From the NCBI GenBank assembly GCA_964513465.1, contig CAZEMR010000035.1, forward strand, positions 1 through 30,781: a stretch of 30,781 nt of DNA. The letters run 5' to 3'. This document shows, in pieces, positions 1 to 10,733 of the stretch. Below the pieces are notes generated by a model. It saw only the letters and a list, made by a program, of their open reading frames with translations. It had not been told where the DNA came from and ran no database searches. Each line of letters begins with the position of its first letter. Positions within the stretch are counted from its first letter, which is position 1. Origin of the DNA: CAZEMR01 sp964513465 (GTDB taxonomy: Bacteria > Bacteroidota > Ignavibacteria > Kapaibacteriales > UBA2268). The translations under genes were made by a program, and so were the position numbers.

Positions 1-54
1 TTTGAATAACTCGTGCATATATCAAATTTATAAAATCGCGCGGTCGTTTGCTAA

Positions 55-1074
55 TCATTTTTTTTCTTCGCCGTCTGCCGCAGCAGGGATTTCAGTCTCC
101 TTTTTCCCGGAATGTTTCTTTTCGTCTTCGGCTTCGTATGCACGGATGATCTCGGCGACCAGCTTATGGCGCACTACATCGCGGTTGCCGAAGCGGACGA
201 ATCCGATGCCCTCGACGTCTTTCAGTATACGGCTGGCGCTCAATAGCCCAGAATCGCGTTTGTTCGAGAGATCGATCTGGGTAATATCGCCGGTGACGAT
301 TGCCTTGCTATGCTCACCCATTCGCGTAAGGAACATTTTCATCTGGGTGCCGGTTGCGTTCTGGGCTTCGTCGAGAATTATAAACGAATTATTCAGAGTG
401 CGGCCGCGCATATAGGCCAGCGGGCTGATTTCGATTACCTCTTTCTCCATCAGGTTCTTCATCTTGTCCGGCGAAAGCATATAATGCAGCGAATCGGTCA
501 GCGGCCTCAGGTACGGGTCGATTTTCTCTTTAAGATCGCCGGGCAGAAATCCGAGCGACTCCCCCGCCTCGACCGCCGGACGTGATAGTATTATTCGGCT
601 TACCTCGTTGCGGCGCAGATATGCAAGCGCCATCGCCACCGCGAGGAAAGTCTTGCCGGTGCCGGCCGGGCCTATCGAAAACACAAGATCGTTGGCGTTT
701 ACCTTGCGGAAAAATTCCTGCTGTTTGGCATTGCGGGCGCGGATAATCTCGCGGGCGCCGTGGAAGATGATCGGATTGGTGGCCGTGAGCGCGGCCTCGG
801 GCTCTTCGCGATTGGCATCGACAAGTCCGATTATCGTCGAAACGTCTTCTTTGGTGAGCACTCCGTTGCGATTCAGTAAATATTTGAATTCGCGGAAAAT
901 AGTCTCTATTTGTTTGATTTCCTCCGGATCGCCTTTTATAATAAGGTTGCTGCCGCGCACCATCATCGAGGCGTTGAATCGGTTCTCGATCATCTGGAGG
1001 AATGTATCGTTATATCCGAATATTGCGACGAGGTCGTTCTCGTCGATTTTGATTTTCTTTTCCAGTATCTCCAT
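55..1074 (-). CDS. PhoH-family P-loop ATPase
   Basis: This is a 339-residue cytoplasmic PhoH-like protein, a family of predicted ATPases linked to RNA metabolism and phosphate or stress responses. An N-terminal KH-like segment (about residues 1-70, with the pattern MVRGSNLIIKGD) precedes the PhoH ATPase core. Walker A is GPAGTGKT at 135-142 and Walker B is FIILDEAQNAT with D235 and E236. The tail is charged and Lys/Glu-rich. I chose the ATG at 1072-1074; an in-frame TTG one codon upstream is less likely. No good Shine-Dalgarno is present. PhoH is often next to ybeY, but no ybeY is visible here. A terminator at 1127-1159 separates it from the upstream minus-strand genes, so it probably has its own promoter. 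The family assignment is firm; the physiological role is inferred only from the family. Confidence 0.93.
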   Translation of the reverse strand: MEILEKKIKIDENDLVAIFGYNDTFLQMIENRFNASMMVRGSNLIIKGDPEEIKQIETIFREFKYLLNRNGVLTKEDVSTIIGLVDANREEPEAALTATNPIIFHGAREIIRARNAKQQEFFRKVNANDLVFSIGPAGTGKTFLAVAMALAYLRRNEVSRIILSRPAVEAGESLGFLPGDLKEKIDPYLRPLTDSLHYMLSPDKMKNLMEKEVIEISPLAYMRGRTLNNSFIILDEAQNATGTQMKMFLTRMGEHSKAIVTGDITQIDLSNKRDSGLLSASRILKDVEGIGFVRFGNRDVVRHKLVAEIIRAYEAEDEKKHSGKKETEIPAAADGEEKK

Positions 1075-1126
1075 CAATAATCTTCAAAAATTGATACTCA
1101 GTGAATTTCATGGGGCAATATGCAAA

Positions 1127-1159
1127 AAGCCCCACATAGTATATAACGTAGTGGGGCTT
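1127..1159 (-). terminator. Intrinsic terminator of the LysM gene
   Basis: The arms AAGCCCCAC (1127-1135) and GTGGGGCTT (1151-1159) form a perfect 9-bp GC-rich stem with a 15-nt loop. Read on the minus strand it is followed directly by a U run (plus-strand A's at 1124-1128). It sits 33 bases past the LysM gene stop, as expected for a Rho-independent terminator. Confidence 0.85.
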
Positions 1160-1192
1160 AATAAAATTTAATATTTCCTGCGAAAATTGATT

Positions 1193-1984
1193 TTATTCAC
1201 CTTTTGCCGATGTTGCTGATTCGGTTTCGGCCTCTTTCATTTCTTCCATTTTATGGCGATAGTAGCGGCGGGCGGCCTTCTGAGTTTCCGGGTCCATCGG
1301 GCCTTTTGCGGGTATCTGGAATACCTGGCCGGGGAAGATTATGTCCGGGTTATTAATCTCATCCAGATTGGCCTGCCATATTTTGGGCCACTGGAAGGGA
1401 TCGCCGTAGATTTCGATTTTGCCAGCGATATTCCACAAGCAGTCGCGGTCTTTTGCCCATGTGCCAACCGTATAGGTGGTGATTTTCTTCTCGCGATACA
1501 AACCGCGGATGTCTTTGGCGAGCTGGATAATTTTGTTATAAAATTCGGGCATGAGGGCGATTTTGTTCATGCGCAGCTCGTTCAGATCGTTTCCGAGGGC
1601 TTTGACTTCGTCCTGGCGGTCGGCGAGCTGATCGTCGGAAAGGCGCTTAAGGTCGCGGATTTTGCCTTCGATCACTCCGAGCTTCTGGCGGAAAGCCTCG
1701 ATGTCCATATCGGTGGCTCCGAGGAGTCTTTTGATCTGCTCTTTGCAGTCGGCGAGCTGTTTTTTAAGGTTTTCGAGCTCCTGCTGGCTGGCGTCGATTT
1801 TCTGGTTAAGCTCGTCGAGCCTTGCCTGCAGATCGTTGACTCTGCTCTGAAAATCCTGAATGCGCCAATCGGCCTGCTCTTCGGTGAGCTCTGCATCAGG
1901 CGTGCTTGCCGGCGGAATTTCCTGCGCAAAGGCAAAAGTTCCCGCGGCGAAGAAAACAAGGAGTAAATACACAATTTTTTTCAT
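1193..1984 (-). CDS. Exported coiled-coil protein with C-terminal LysM domain
   Basis: This is a 263-residue protein with a clear signal peptide (positive MKK, hydrophobic core, probable cut after AFA near residue 20). A long predicted coiled coil spans about residues 38-135, with heptad-like Leu/Gln/Asp repeats. A LysM-like domain follows at about 168-222 (TYTVGTWAKD, LWNIAGK, then PGQVFQIP). LysM domains bind GlcNAc-containing glycans such as peptidoglycan, so this is likely a periplasmic wall-binding scaffold. The tail is rich in Lys and Glu. It lies 60 bases downstream of another small exported coiled-coil gene on the same strand and ends at the terminator at 1127-1159, so the two probably form one transcript. 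The ribosome-binding site is weak. The specific partner or process is unknown. Confidence 0.85.
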   Translation of the reverse strand: MKKIVYLLLVFFAAGTFAFAQEIPPASTPDAELTEEQADWRIQDFQSRVNDLQARLDELNQKIDASQQELENLKKQLADCKEQIKRLLGATDMDIEAFRQKLGVIEGKIRDLKRLSDDQLADRQDEVKALGNDLNELRMNKIALMPEFYNKIIQLAKDIRGLYREKKITTYTVGTWAKDRDCLWNIAGKIEIYGDPFQWPKIWQANLDEINNPDIIFPGQVFQIPAKGPMDPETQKAARRYYRHKMEEMKEAETESATSAKGE

Positions 1985-2044
1985 AGTGTCTCTGAATATA
2001 TTTGTTCTACATATAATTTCTGAATAACGGGAAATTGCCGCGGA

Positions 2045-2365
2045 TTATCTTACTTCGGGTTCCGCTGCGGGCGAGTAATCTGGCCATACATTGGGCCATT
2101 GGTCGAGTTTGTTTTTGACAAATTTAAGGTCTTCGTCGCAATTGTTAACTTCTTTCTGGCGTGCGCTAATTTCGCTTTCGAGTTTCTTAAGATCGGTGGA
2201 TTTTTTGCCGATGTCGTCCTGCAACTGGCGCTCCTGGCGTCTTAGGTCCTGGAGTTTGGCAAGCTGCTCTTCGGTCACCATACTGGTGCAATTGGTCACC
2301 ATAAGCGATGTACCAACAATCACGGAGCCGACAATAGCTGTAGAAATCAGGCTCTTAAGCTGCAT
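2045..2365 (-). CDS. Small exported coiled-coil protein
   Basis: This 106-residue protein has an N-terminal hydrophobic export signal (about residues 8-24) and then a coiled coil (about 32-88), ending in a Trp/Pro-rich tail (QWPNVWPDYSPAAEPEV). The start is well supported by a strong Shine-Dalgarno, AGGAGGT, four to five bases before the ATG. A Cys at residue 26 follows the hydrophobic stretch, but the preceding residues (MVTN) make a poor lipobox, so I do not call it a lipoprotein. It is first in a probable two-gene operon with the LysM coiled-coil protein. I do not recognise a family. The shared architecture with its neighbour suggests a periplasmic pair, which is inference. Confidence 0.75.
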   Translation of the reverse strand: MQLKSLISTAIVGSVIVGTSLMVTNCTSMVTEEQLAKLQDLRRQERQLQDDIGKKSTDLKKLESEISARQKEVNNCDEDLKFVKNKLDQWPNVWPDYSPAAEPEVR

Positions 2366-2686
2366 ATTACCTCCTGAGGCATTTGTTTGAAAAGTATAAA
2401 TATTTTTGATGCAATGTTTTCGGATTTTGTAGATTGAAACTAAATGAAATGAGATCAGATTCCTTAATGGAATTCATCCCATAAGACAAATATCGCAAAA
2501 TTCTTTATTCAAACCTAATTTTTTTGCATTTCTTACGGGATATACCATAATATAGTGAACGTTTTTGTTAATCGCAATATTGCAATCCTCTTTTTTTACT
2601 TTTTCTCCGTTTTCATAATTTATTTTTTTAAGTTTGTAATTCCGTTGTTTAACTATTATTAAGATAATACATTTCTGAGAGTAATT
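2366..2686. other. Divergent AT-rich intergenic region
   Basis: These 321 bases separate two divergent transcripts (the exported coiled-coil pair and valS). No tRNA or recognisable riboswitch is visible. They contain a short inverted repeat (ATTCC-TTAAT-GGAAT, 2459-2473), a 10-bp palindrome GCAATATTGC (2574-2583), and a stretch that resembles a dispersed intergenic repeat (listed separately). No promoter hexamer pair is convincing. Confidence 0.6.
2459..2573 (-). repeat. Possible dispersed intergenic repeat or gene remnant
   Basis: On the minus strand this non-coding stretch stays open and would encode a peptide containing VYPVRNAKKLGLN and EFCDICLMG, with no start codon context or ribosome-binding site. 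It ends in the small inverted repeat at 2459-2473. Spurious peptides containing YPVRN-type strings are, from memory, often translations of multi-copy intergenic repeats in environmental bacterial genomes. Only one copy is visible here, so the call is tentative. Confidence 0.25.
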
Positions 2687-5404
<2,718 letters not shown>

Positions 5405-5423
5405 TCATATATATATAAATACG

Positions 5424-5461
5424 AAAACCGGTCGCTCCGCCAATTCGGGGCAACCGGTTTT
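5424..5461. terminator. Bidirectional intrinsic terminator between convergent genes
   Basis: A 9-bp perfect stem (AAAACCGGT 5424-5432 with ACCGGTTTT 5453-5461) is extended, after a one-base mismatch, by an inner stem (GCTCC with GGGGC, one GU pair) and closed by an eight-base loop. It is flanked by a T run to the right and A run to the left, so it can end valS on the plus strand and the 5478-7040 gene on the minus strand. Confidence 0.88.
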
Positions 5462-5477
5462 TCTCATTCATGGGGGT

Positions 5478-7040
5478 CTATCTATGAAAGCGATCTTCGA
5501 GTTCCTCGCGCTTATCAATCAGCTCTTCGTGTAATTCATGGAGCGTTTCCTGCTTTTCGCGAACTTCCTCGACGCGCCGAGTAAGCTCGCTGTCGCGCTT
5601 CAGTAGTTCGGAGCTGTTCTCCCAGTGCTCGACGCTATACATGTAGTATTCCCAGCTTTTCTGCTTGGTTTTGACAACGTCGATATAATAATTCCAGACC
5701 CGCTTGCGGTGCTCGAACTGGCTGACGAAGGTCTGCATAGTCCATTCCTTATTCATCAGTTCCTGCCATTCGTATTCGAGCTGTTCTTCGCGGGCTTTCA
5801 GCTTGTCGATCTTTTTATTATTAGTGGCAATTTCATTGAATAATTGATTTCCGCGGGACATGTACGAATTCGCCCATTCATTATACTGGGTAATGTCATT
5901 ATTGAGGCGGCTGATTTCCTCGTTGTTCGCCTCCCTCATTTTATAGATTTCCAGTATCCGGTCATTAATTTCGCGGATCATTGTCGAATCCTCGGCTGTC
6001 AGATTATCAAGCGAATTCATCAGGCTGTCGCTGATCACTCCGGTGCGGGCAAGCTCTTCGAGCAGCTCTTTGCGATGCTGCTCCTGCGGCAGGTATCCGG
6101 CAACCGTGCCCTCCCATGCAAATGGCTGTTCCATGCGGATTTCGTCCATATCGACCAGCTCGAGCCCGATATCGTCGAGTTCTTCGTCGAAGCTCTTAAG
6201 CTGCGCTGTGCGATAGTCAATAAAAAGCCCCTTGCGCATCAGTTCGCGCCCGCGGATAATATACTGGAACATATCCGCCAGCAGATCCATATCCAGATTT
6301 TCTTTAATCGTAAACAGGGTGGATTCCCTAAATGCAATATCATCCAGCGAATCCAATACCGATGCTTCGAAAAATGGCTTGGTGAATCGCATCGAGCGGG
6401 TGTCGGCTTTATGCGCTCCGCGGTCTTTTTCGCGGCTGATCATATATGCGAAATGTGAATTTTCCTTTGCCTTATCCTTCATTTTTGCGGTAAGCAGCTT
6501 GCCCTCTTCGCGGAATCTTTCGAGATCGGCGTACATTTCATGCACCGCCGAGTCGAGATCGATGATCATATCGGTCAGCTCGCTGCGGCGCTCGAAATAT
6601 TCGTCATGGTCGGCGTCGTCTTCCATGCCGTGGTCGAATTCCACACGCGGCAGCAGCAGTCCGCAATCAAAATAACGGAAGCTGTTCATAAATAATAGAT
6701 CGTAGCCGCCGCGAGAGAGCACATCCATGAGCTTGCCGAAGCGTTCTTTGGCGTCACGATTATGCGACAGAAAATAAGCTGCCGCTTCCCATGCCTCGTC
6801 CATGCAATCAATCATCTGATTATTATTAAATTTGCGGTCGGCATAATCGAGGCAGCCCCGAATATCATCGGGCGCAAAATTGACATAAAGAAAGCCCTCT
6901 TCATTAAATAAATATTCCGTATTCGAAAAAATCGCGGGCTTGAATTTTTCCGCTGTTTCGCGAAGGTCCTGATAGCTTTTGCCGGCCCTGGCCGGAACTG
7001 CGAACAGAAATAAAATAACTACGAATAAGATTGTTCTCAT
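5478..7040 (-). CDS. Exported coiled-coil protein of unknown family
   Basis: This 520-residue protein has a textbook signal peptide (MRTILFVVILFLFAVPARA, cut near residue 19). The middle (about 25-340) is a mostly helical acidic region, and a long coiled coil fills the C-terminal third (about 345-520), rich in Glu, Lys, Arg and aromatic residues. I chose the ATG at 7038-7040 because it is preceded by GGAGG with a five-base gap and directly opens the signal peptide; an upstream in-frame start would add 27 residues of unlikely sequence. It is a single gene with a strong terminator and is divergent from the NuoF gene. I do not recognise a family, enzyme motif or membrane anchor, so it is probably a soluble periplasmic structural or adaptor protein. 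Confidence 0.8.
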   Translation of the reverse strand: MRTILFVVILFLFAVPARAGKSYQDLRETAEKFKPAIFSNTEYLFNEEGFLYVNFAPDDIRGCLDYADRKFNNNQMIDCMDEAWEAAAYFLSHNRDAKERFGKLMDVLSRGGYDLLFMNSFRYFDCGLLLPRVEFDHGMEDDADHDEYFERRSELTDMIIDLDSAVHEMYADLERFREEGKLLTAKMKDKAKENSHFAYMISREKDRGAHKADTRSMRFTKPFFEASVLDSLDDIAFRESTLFTIKENLDMDLLADMFQYIIRGRELMRKGLFIDYRTAQLKSFDEELDDIGLELVDMDEIRMEQPFAWEGTVAGYLPQEQHRKELLEELARTGVISDSLMNSLDNLTAEDSTMIREINDRILEIYKMREANNEEISRLNNDITQYNEWANSYMSRGNQLFNEIATNNKKIDKLKAREEQLEYEWQELMNKEWTMQTFVSQFEHRKRVWNYYIDVVKTKQKSWEYYMYSVEHWENSSELLKRDSELTRRVEEVREKQETLHELHEELIDKREELEDRFHR

Positions 7041-7256
7041 GATTTCCTCCGATTGGCTGCAACAGATGCGCTTTAAATATTCAGACATCAAACATGCAGG
7101 AAAAGTTACAGATAAATCCATTTTTTTGAATATTTTTAATTATTTAATAGACAATTTCCCCGAAAAAATGAGTTTTTTCTTTTTATTATTATTGAATTAA
7201 TGTTAAATTGTCTCACCGAAACCAAAGTCAGGTTAATCAATAATCGAGCAATTAGC

Positions 7257-8591
7257 ATGGACAAGGAATATCCCAAACTTCTGCTGCCCGAAATTCCCGA
7301 TCTTCACAAAATCGATGTTTATATGCAAAACGGCGGCTACGAGACCGCCCGCAAGGCATTCAAAATGAAGCCGGACGAGGTAACCGACGAAGTCAAAAAA
7401 TCCGGCTTGCGCGGCCGCGGCGGGGCCTGCTTCCCGACCGGACTGAAGTGGACATTTATGCCCAAAGGAACCGATCGCCCGAAATACCTCGCAGTCAACG
7501 GGGATGAATCAGAGCCCGGCTCGTTCAAAGACCGGCAGATATTCGAATTCAACCCGCACCAACTGATCGAAGGCATACTGATCTCCGGCTATGCGATGGG
7601 AATAAACGCAGCATATATATATATACGCGGCGAATACCACAAATGGGTGCGCATGATGCAGACCGCAATCGACGAAGCCTACGAGCGCGGATTCGCAGGC
7701 CCGCGGATGAAGGACACATTCAACACCGAATATTTTATCGATATACACGTGCATAAAGGCGCCGGAGCCTATATCTGCGGCGAAGAAACCTCGCTGATGG
7801 AATCAATCGAAGGCAAGCGCGGATACCCACGCTATAAGCCGCCATTCCCCGCCCAGTTCGGCCTGTGGGGAATGCCCACTACCGTGAACAACGTCGAGAC
7901 AATCAGCAGCGTGGTGCCGATTATGCGCCACAGCGGCGACCATTATAAAAAAATCGGCGCAGAGGGTCAGCCCGGCACACTGCTTTACGGAATCAGCGGC
8001 CACGTGCGCCGGCCCGGCGTTTACGAGCGACCCACCGGCATTCTGCTGACCGACCTCATATATGAGGACTGCGGCGGAGTCCCCGGCGATAAAAAAATCA
8101 AAGCAGTCATCCCCGGCGGCTCGTCGATGCCACCGCTCCGCGGCGACGAGATCGAGGGCGTCCGTATGGACGAGGAATCGCTCAAGCCGCTCGGCACCCA
8201 CATCGGCACCGGCGGAGTAATAGTGATGGACGAAGACACCGACCTTGTGAAAGTCACGCTCCGGATAGCGCATTTCTATCATCACGAATCATGCGGCCAG
8301 TGCACACCCTGCCGCGAGGGCTGCGGATGGATGGAAAAAATACTCAAACGCCTTGCCGCCGGCGAAGCCACCAGCAAAGACCTGGATATGCTCGTCACAA
8401 TCGCGAATAATATCGAGGGCAATACCGTATGCGCATTGGGCGATGCCGCAGCATGGCCGATCCGCGGATTCGTCACCAAATTCCGCGACGAATTCGAACA
8501 GGCAGTCAAGCAAAAGCGCACATTCCGCGCGCCGAATGTGGTGCACGGACGCCGCGCCACAGCCGAAAAGCTCGTGGTCGAAGAGGGCTGA
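7257..8591 (+). CDS. nuoF: NuoF-type NADH-binding flavoprotein subunit
   Basis: This 444-residue protein matches the 51-kDa NADH-binding subunit of complex I and related NAD-linked hydrogenases and formate dehydrogenases. The FMN/NADH glycine-rich loop is GRGGACFPTGLKW at 53-65, followed by NGDESEPGSFKDR and GAGAYICGEETSLMESIEGK. A SLBB-like segment and the [4Fe-4S] ligands follow: Cys346, Cys349 and Cys352 in CGQCTPCREGC, and Cys392 in NTVCALGD. Cys58 stands where the loop usually has Gly. I chose the ATG at 7257 over an upstream in-frame start because homology begins soon after it. There is no Shine-Dalgarno. No nuoE, nuoG or hydrogenase gene is adjacent, so the partner complex is unknown; NuoF and HydB/HndC-type subunits cannot be separated here. 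Confidence 0.88.
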   Translation: MDKEYPKLLLPEIPDLHKIDVYMQNGGYETARKAFKMKPDEVTDEVKKSGLRGRGGACFPTGLKWTFMPKGTDRPKYLAVNGDESEPGSFKDRQIFEFNPHQLIEGILISGYAMGINAAYIYIRGEYHKWVRMMQTAIDEAYERGFAGPRMKDTFNTEYFIDIHVHKGAGAYICGEETSLMESIEGKRGYPRYKPPFPAQFGLWGMPTTVNNVETISSVVPIMRHSGDHYKKIGAEGQPGTLLYGISGHVRRPGVYERPTGILLTDLIYEDCGGVPGDKKIKAVIPGGSSMPPLRGDEIEGVRMDEESLKPLGTHIGTGGVIVMDEDTDLVKVTLRIAHFYHHESCGQCTPCREGCGWMEKILKRLAAGEATSKDLDMLVTIANNIEGNTVCALGDAAAWPIRGFVTKFRDEFEQAVKQKRTFRAPNVVHGRRATAEKLVVEEG

Positions 8592-8610
8592 TCCGCGCAA
8601 ATATATTTAT

Positions 8611-8649
8611 AATGCCGTCCGGCCCGCTGGCTGAGGCGGCATTTTTTTT
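8611..8649 (+). terminator. Intrinsic terminator after the NuoF gene
   Basis: The arms AATGCCG (8611-8617) and CGGCATT (8637-8643) make a 7-bp stem that a GU and a CG pair can extend, followed by a run of eight T's (8642-8649). It lies 19 bases past the stop codon, so nadD at 8670 probably depends on readthrough or its own promoter within a very short space. Confidence 0.8.
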
Positions 8650-8669
8650 AAAAAAATTTATTATAAAAA

Positions 8670-9275
8670 ATGGATAAAATCGGAATAACCGGCGGCAGCT
8701 TCAATCCGGTGCATATCGCTCATCTGATTATCGCCCAGCGATTTGCGGAGCATTTCTCGCTCGACTCGATATACTTCATCCCGGCCTGGGTGTCGCCATT
8801 TAAGGCGAAGGATGAAATCACTATCGCCCCTGACCACCGCGTCAGTATGCTGCGACTTGCTATCCTCGATAATCCATTATTTAAAATGGATTTATTCGAA
8901 ATCGAACAAAAAGGCATTTCATACACACTCGATACTATCGGGCATATGCGGAAATCGCATCCCGGCGCAATGCTGCATCTGATGACCGGCACCGACCAGG
9001 CCGCACGATTCGACGAATGGAAGAGCCCCGAAGAAATTCTAAGCTGCGCGAAGCTCTGTGTCGCCCGGCGGCCCTCGGCGGATTCCGAAAGCGAAATGAA
9101 AAAGATCGAAAACCTTGATGTATTCCGCAATCATAAGCCGGAGTTTTTCGATGCGCCGCTGCTTGAAATATCGGCCACTGAAATACGCGCCCGCACAAAA
9201 AAAGGAGCGGCGATCAAGTATCTTGTCACGCCGCCCGTGGAGGAATACATAAGAATGAATAATTTATATAAGTAA
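8670..9275 (+). CDS. nadD: Nicotinate-nucleotide adenylyltransferase
   Basis: This 201-residue cytoplasmic enzyme adenylates nicotinate mononucleotide to deamido-NAD, the shared late step of NAD synthesis. The nucleotidyltransferase signature is present as GGSFNPVHIAHL near the N-terminus (equivalent to the usual GGTFDPIHxGHL), and the ISATEIR motif near residue 168 corresponds to the conserved ISxTxIR. The length is typical. The ATG at 8670 lies about 20 bases after the T run of the preceding terminator, with an A/T-only leader and no Shine-Dalgarno. It converges on the toast-rack protein gene with an 8-base gap. Its location after an NADH-oxidising subunit gene is thematically fitting but not proof of a link. 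Confidence 0.93.
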   Translation: MDKIGITGGSFNPVHIAHLIIAQRFAEHFSLDSIYFIPAWVSPFKAKDEITIAPDHRVSMLRLAILDNPLFKMDLFEIEQKGISYTLDTIGHMRKSHPGAMLHLMTGTDQAARFDEWKSPEEILSCAKLCVARRPSADSESEMKKIENLDVFRNHKPEFFDAPLLEISATEIRARTKKGAAIKYLVTPPVEEYIRMNNLYK

Positions 9276-9283
9276 TTGGGATA

Positions 9284-10249
9284 TTAATAAAAGCTGACTT
9301 CGAAGTTCGACATTCCGCCCTTCAGCTGAATGTAAATCTTTTTGTCGCTCGAATGGAAATTCGGCGAACGGTAAACGCCCTTGCCTGCCATTTCGAATCC
9401 TTCGAACGTAGTACTCGAAAATCCCGTCTTGCGGCGAATCTCGCAGCCAATGCTTTCGGGCACCTCGATGAGCACATCGGATACACCGGTCTCTACACTG
9501 ACATTGGCGGATTCGGCCAGACCGCCGAGCCGTACGTCAATATCCGCGGCGCCCGCATCTATCTCCATATCTCTGACGGCCAGCTGTGAGAAATCGCAAT
9601 TAAGGTCGCACGCTCCCACGTTTATATCAATATGCCATTCCACACCGCGGTTGAAATAGAGCTGCCTGCGCCTTTCGGATATATTTATCGTTTCGTCGTT
9701 GTCGTCCATATTGTAATGAATATCTGCCACCGAATCGCTCGCAAGCTTGAAGTCGAGCGTACCCAGCTCGCCATAGCCGTTAATTTCTATAAGATTGCTG
9801 TCGAAATCGCTGAAATCGAATTCGCCGGCCCCGCCGCTGAATTTGAAATAAGCTTCTTTATACGATGTATCCATTTGAATAAGGTCAGATTTGCGCAGCG
9901 CGGGATCGGGGTCGTCGCTATTATATTCCACACTGACTTTAGGGCCGACAAAAATGCGGTCCATCCAGCGCCAGCCTGTGCTGATCAGAGCGATCAGAAA
10001 CAGAGCAATCAGCGCGGCGGAAACCCCCGCAAGTATCCGTTTGTATATATATGGAATTTTGAGGATCGAAACACCCCAGAAAATTATCGCCAGAGGCCAG
10101 AGATTGAGGAATACGTCCACCGGCCAGTGGCTTACGCCGAAATTGCGCAGCAGAAAATACAGGCCGATGAAAATCAGGAATACTCCCCAGAATACCGTGC
10201 CGGATCTGAGGCCCATACGCTTTTCGAAATTATTTGATGTATCGTTCAT
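9284..10249 (-). CDS. LiaF/toast-rack type membrane protein
   Basis: This is a 321-residue membrane protein. The N-terminal third has about three to four hydrophobic helices (residues about 17-100), including the LiaF/DUF5668-like pattern GVFLIFIGLYFLLRNFG. The C-terminal part (about 125-321) is beta-rich with alternating Asp/Gly/hydrophobic residues, resembling the DUF4097/toast-rack beta-helix. Such proteins act in envelope stress responses, often beside PspC-domain proteins, and that is the arrangement here: the PspC gene ends 25 bases upstream on the same strand. The start ATG has a weak CGGGAA leader. It is last in a minus-strand cluster. The sensor or inhibitor role is inferred from LiaF and PspC families, not shown. 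Confidence 0.78.
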   Translation of the reverse strand: MNDTSNNFEKRMGLRSGTVFWGVFLIFIGLYFLLRNFGVSHWPVDVFLNLWPLAIIFWGVSILKIPYIYKRILAGVSAALIALFLIALISTGWRWMDRIFVGPKVSVEYNSDDPDPALRKSDLIQMDTSYKEAYFKFSGGAGEFDFSDFDSNLIEINGYGELGTLDFKLASDSVADIHYNMDDNDETINISERRRQLYFNRGVEWHIDINVGACDLNCDFSQLAVRDMEIDAGAADIDVRLGGLAESANVSVETGVSDVLIEVPESIGCEIRRKTGFSSTTFEGFEMAGKGVYRSPNFHSSDKKIYIQLKGGMSNFEVSFY

Positions 10250-10273
10250 GATATTTATTCCCGATTATTCAGA

Positions 10274-10726
10274 TTATTTTTTCAATAGAATATATGCGCC
10301 AATTCCGATCAGTACGAGCGGCCAGATATAGTCGAAGTCCATAGCAGGTATAAAGTTATCCAGCAGAAAGAATCCGCCGAGAAGTATCAGCACGGCTGCC
10401 CCCAGATAGCGGCGGTCGCGGCTGCGCTTTTCGATTCGTTCGATGTCGGGATTGGTTTCGTAGTCGGAATAGATATGCTCGGCCGATTCGGCTCCGCCGG
10501 ATTCATAATCGCCGGGCCGGTTGACTTCGAATGGCTCTTCGGGGCGCTCGGGAACTACGATCCACATAATTATATATGCAATCAGACTTACGCCCCAGCC
10601 GAGCGCGGTGATGATAAATATGATCCGGACGATTACGGGATCGATGTCGAAATATTCGGCCAGTCCCCCGGCCACACCGCCGATCATCCGGTCTCTGCGT
10701 GATCTGTATAATCTTTTCTGTTCCAT
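10274..10726 (-). CDS. PspC-domain envelope-stress protein
   Basis: This 150-residue membrane protein opens with a canonical PspC domain (residues about 4-60: KRLYRSRRDRMIGGVAGGLAEYF, then a transmembrane helix ending in MWIVVPE). A charged linker follows (about 60-105), then a second hydrophobic region (about 107-149) resembling the LiaI/LiaF membrane pair. PspC proteins bind or sense PspA and secretin or membrane stress in the inner membrane. I prefer the ATG at 10724-10726, because GAGGGG lies at suitable distance; an in-frame ATG at 10741 would add five residues and overlap that ribosome-binding site. The leader folds into a long hairpin that hides the ribosome-binding site. It is followed closely by the toast-rack protein gene. 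Confidence 0.88.
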   Translation of the reverse strand: MEQKRLYRSRRDRMIGGVAGGLAEYFDIDPVIVRIIFIITALGWGVSLIAYIIMWIVVPERPEEPFEVNRPGDYESGGAESAEHIYSDYETNPDIERIEKRSRDRRYLGAAVLILLGGFFLLDNFIPAMDFDYIWPLVLIGIGAYILLKK

Positions 10727-10733
10727 TGCATTG

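Noticed and set aside
1253..1966. Long plus-strand open frame (237 codons)
   Set aside because: It is antisense to the LysM coiled-coil gene, which has a signal peptide, domain match and terminator.
2280..2300. Lipobox at Cys26 of the small exported protein
   Set aside because: Asn at -1 and Val-Thr before it do not fit the lipobox; simple export is safer.
2574..2583. Palindrome GCAATATTGC before valS
   Set aside because: Ten-base AT-rich palindromes are expected by chance in a spacer like this and it has no positional support.
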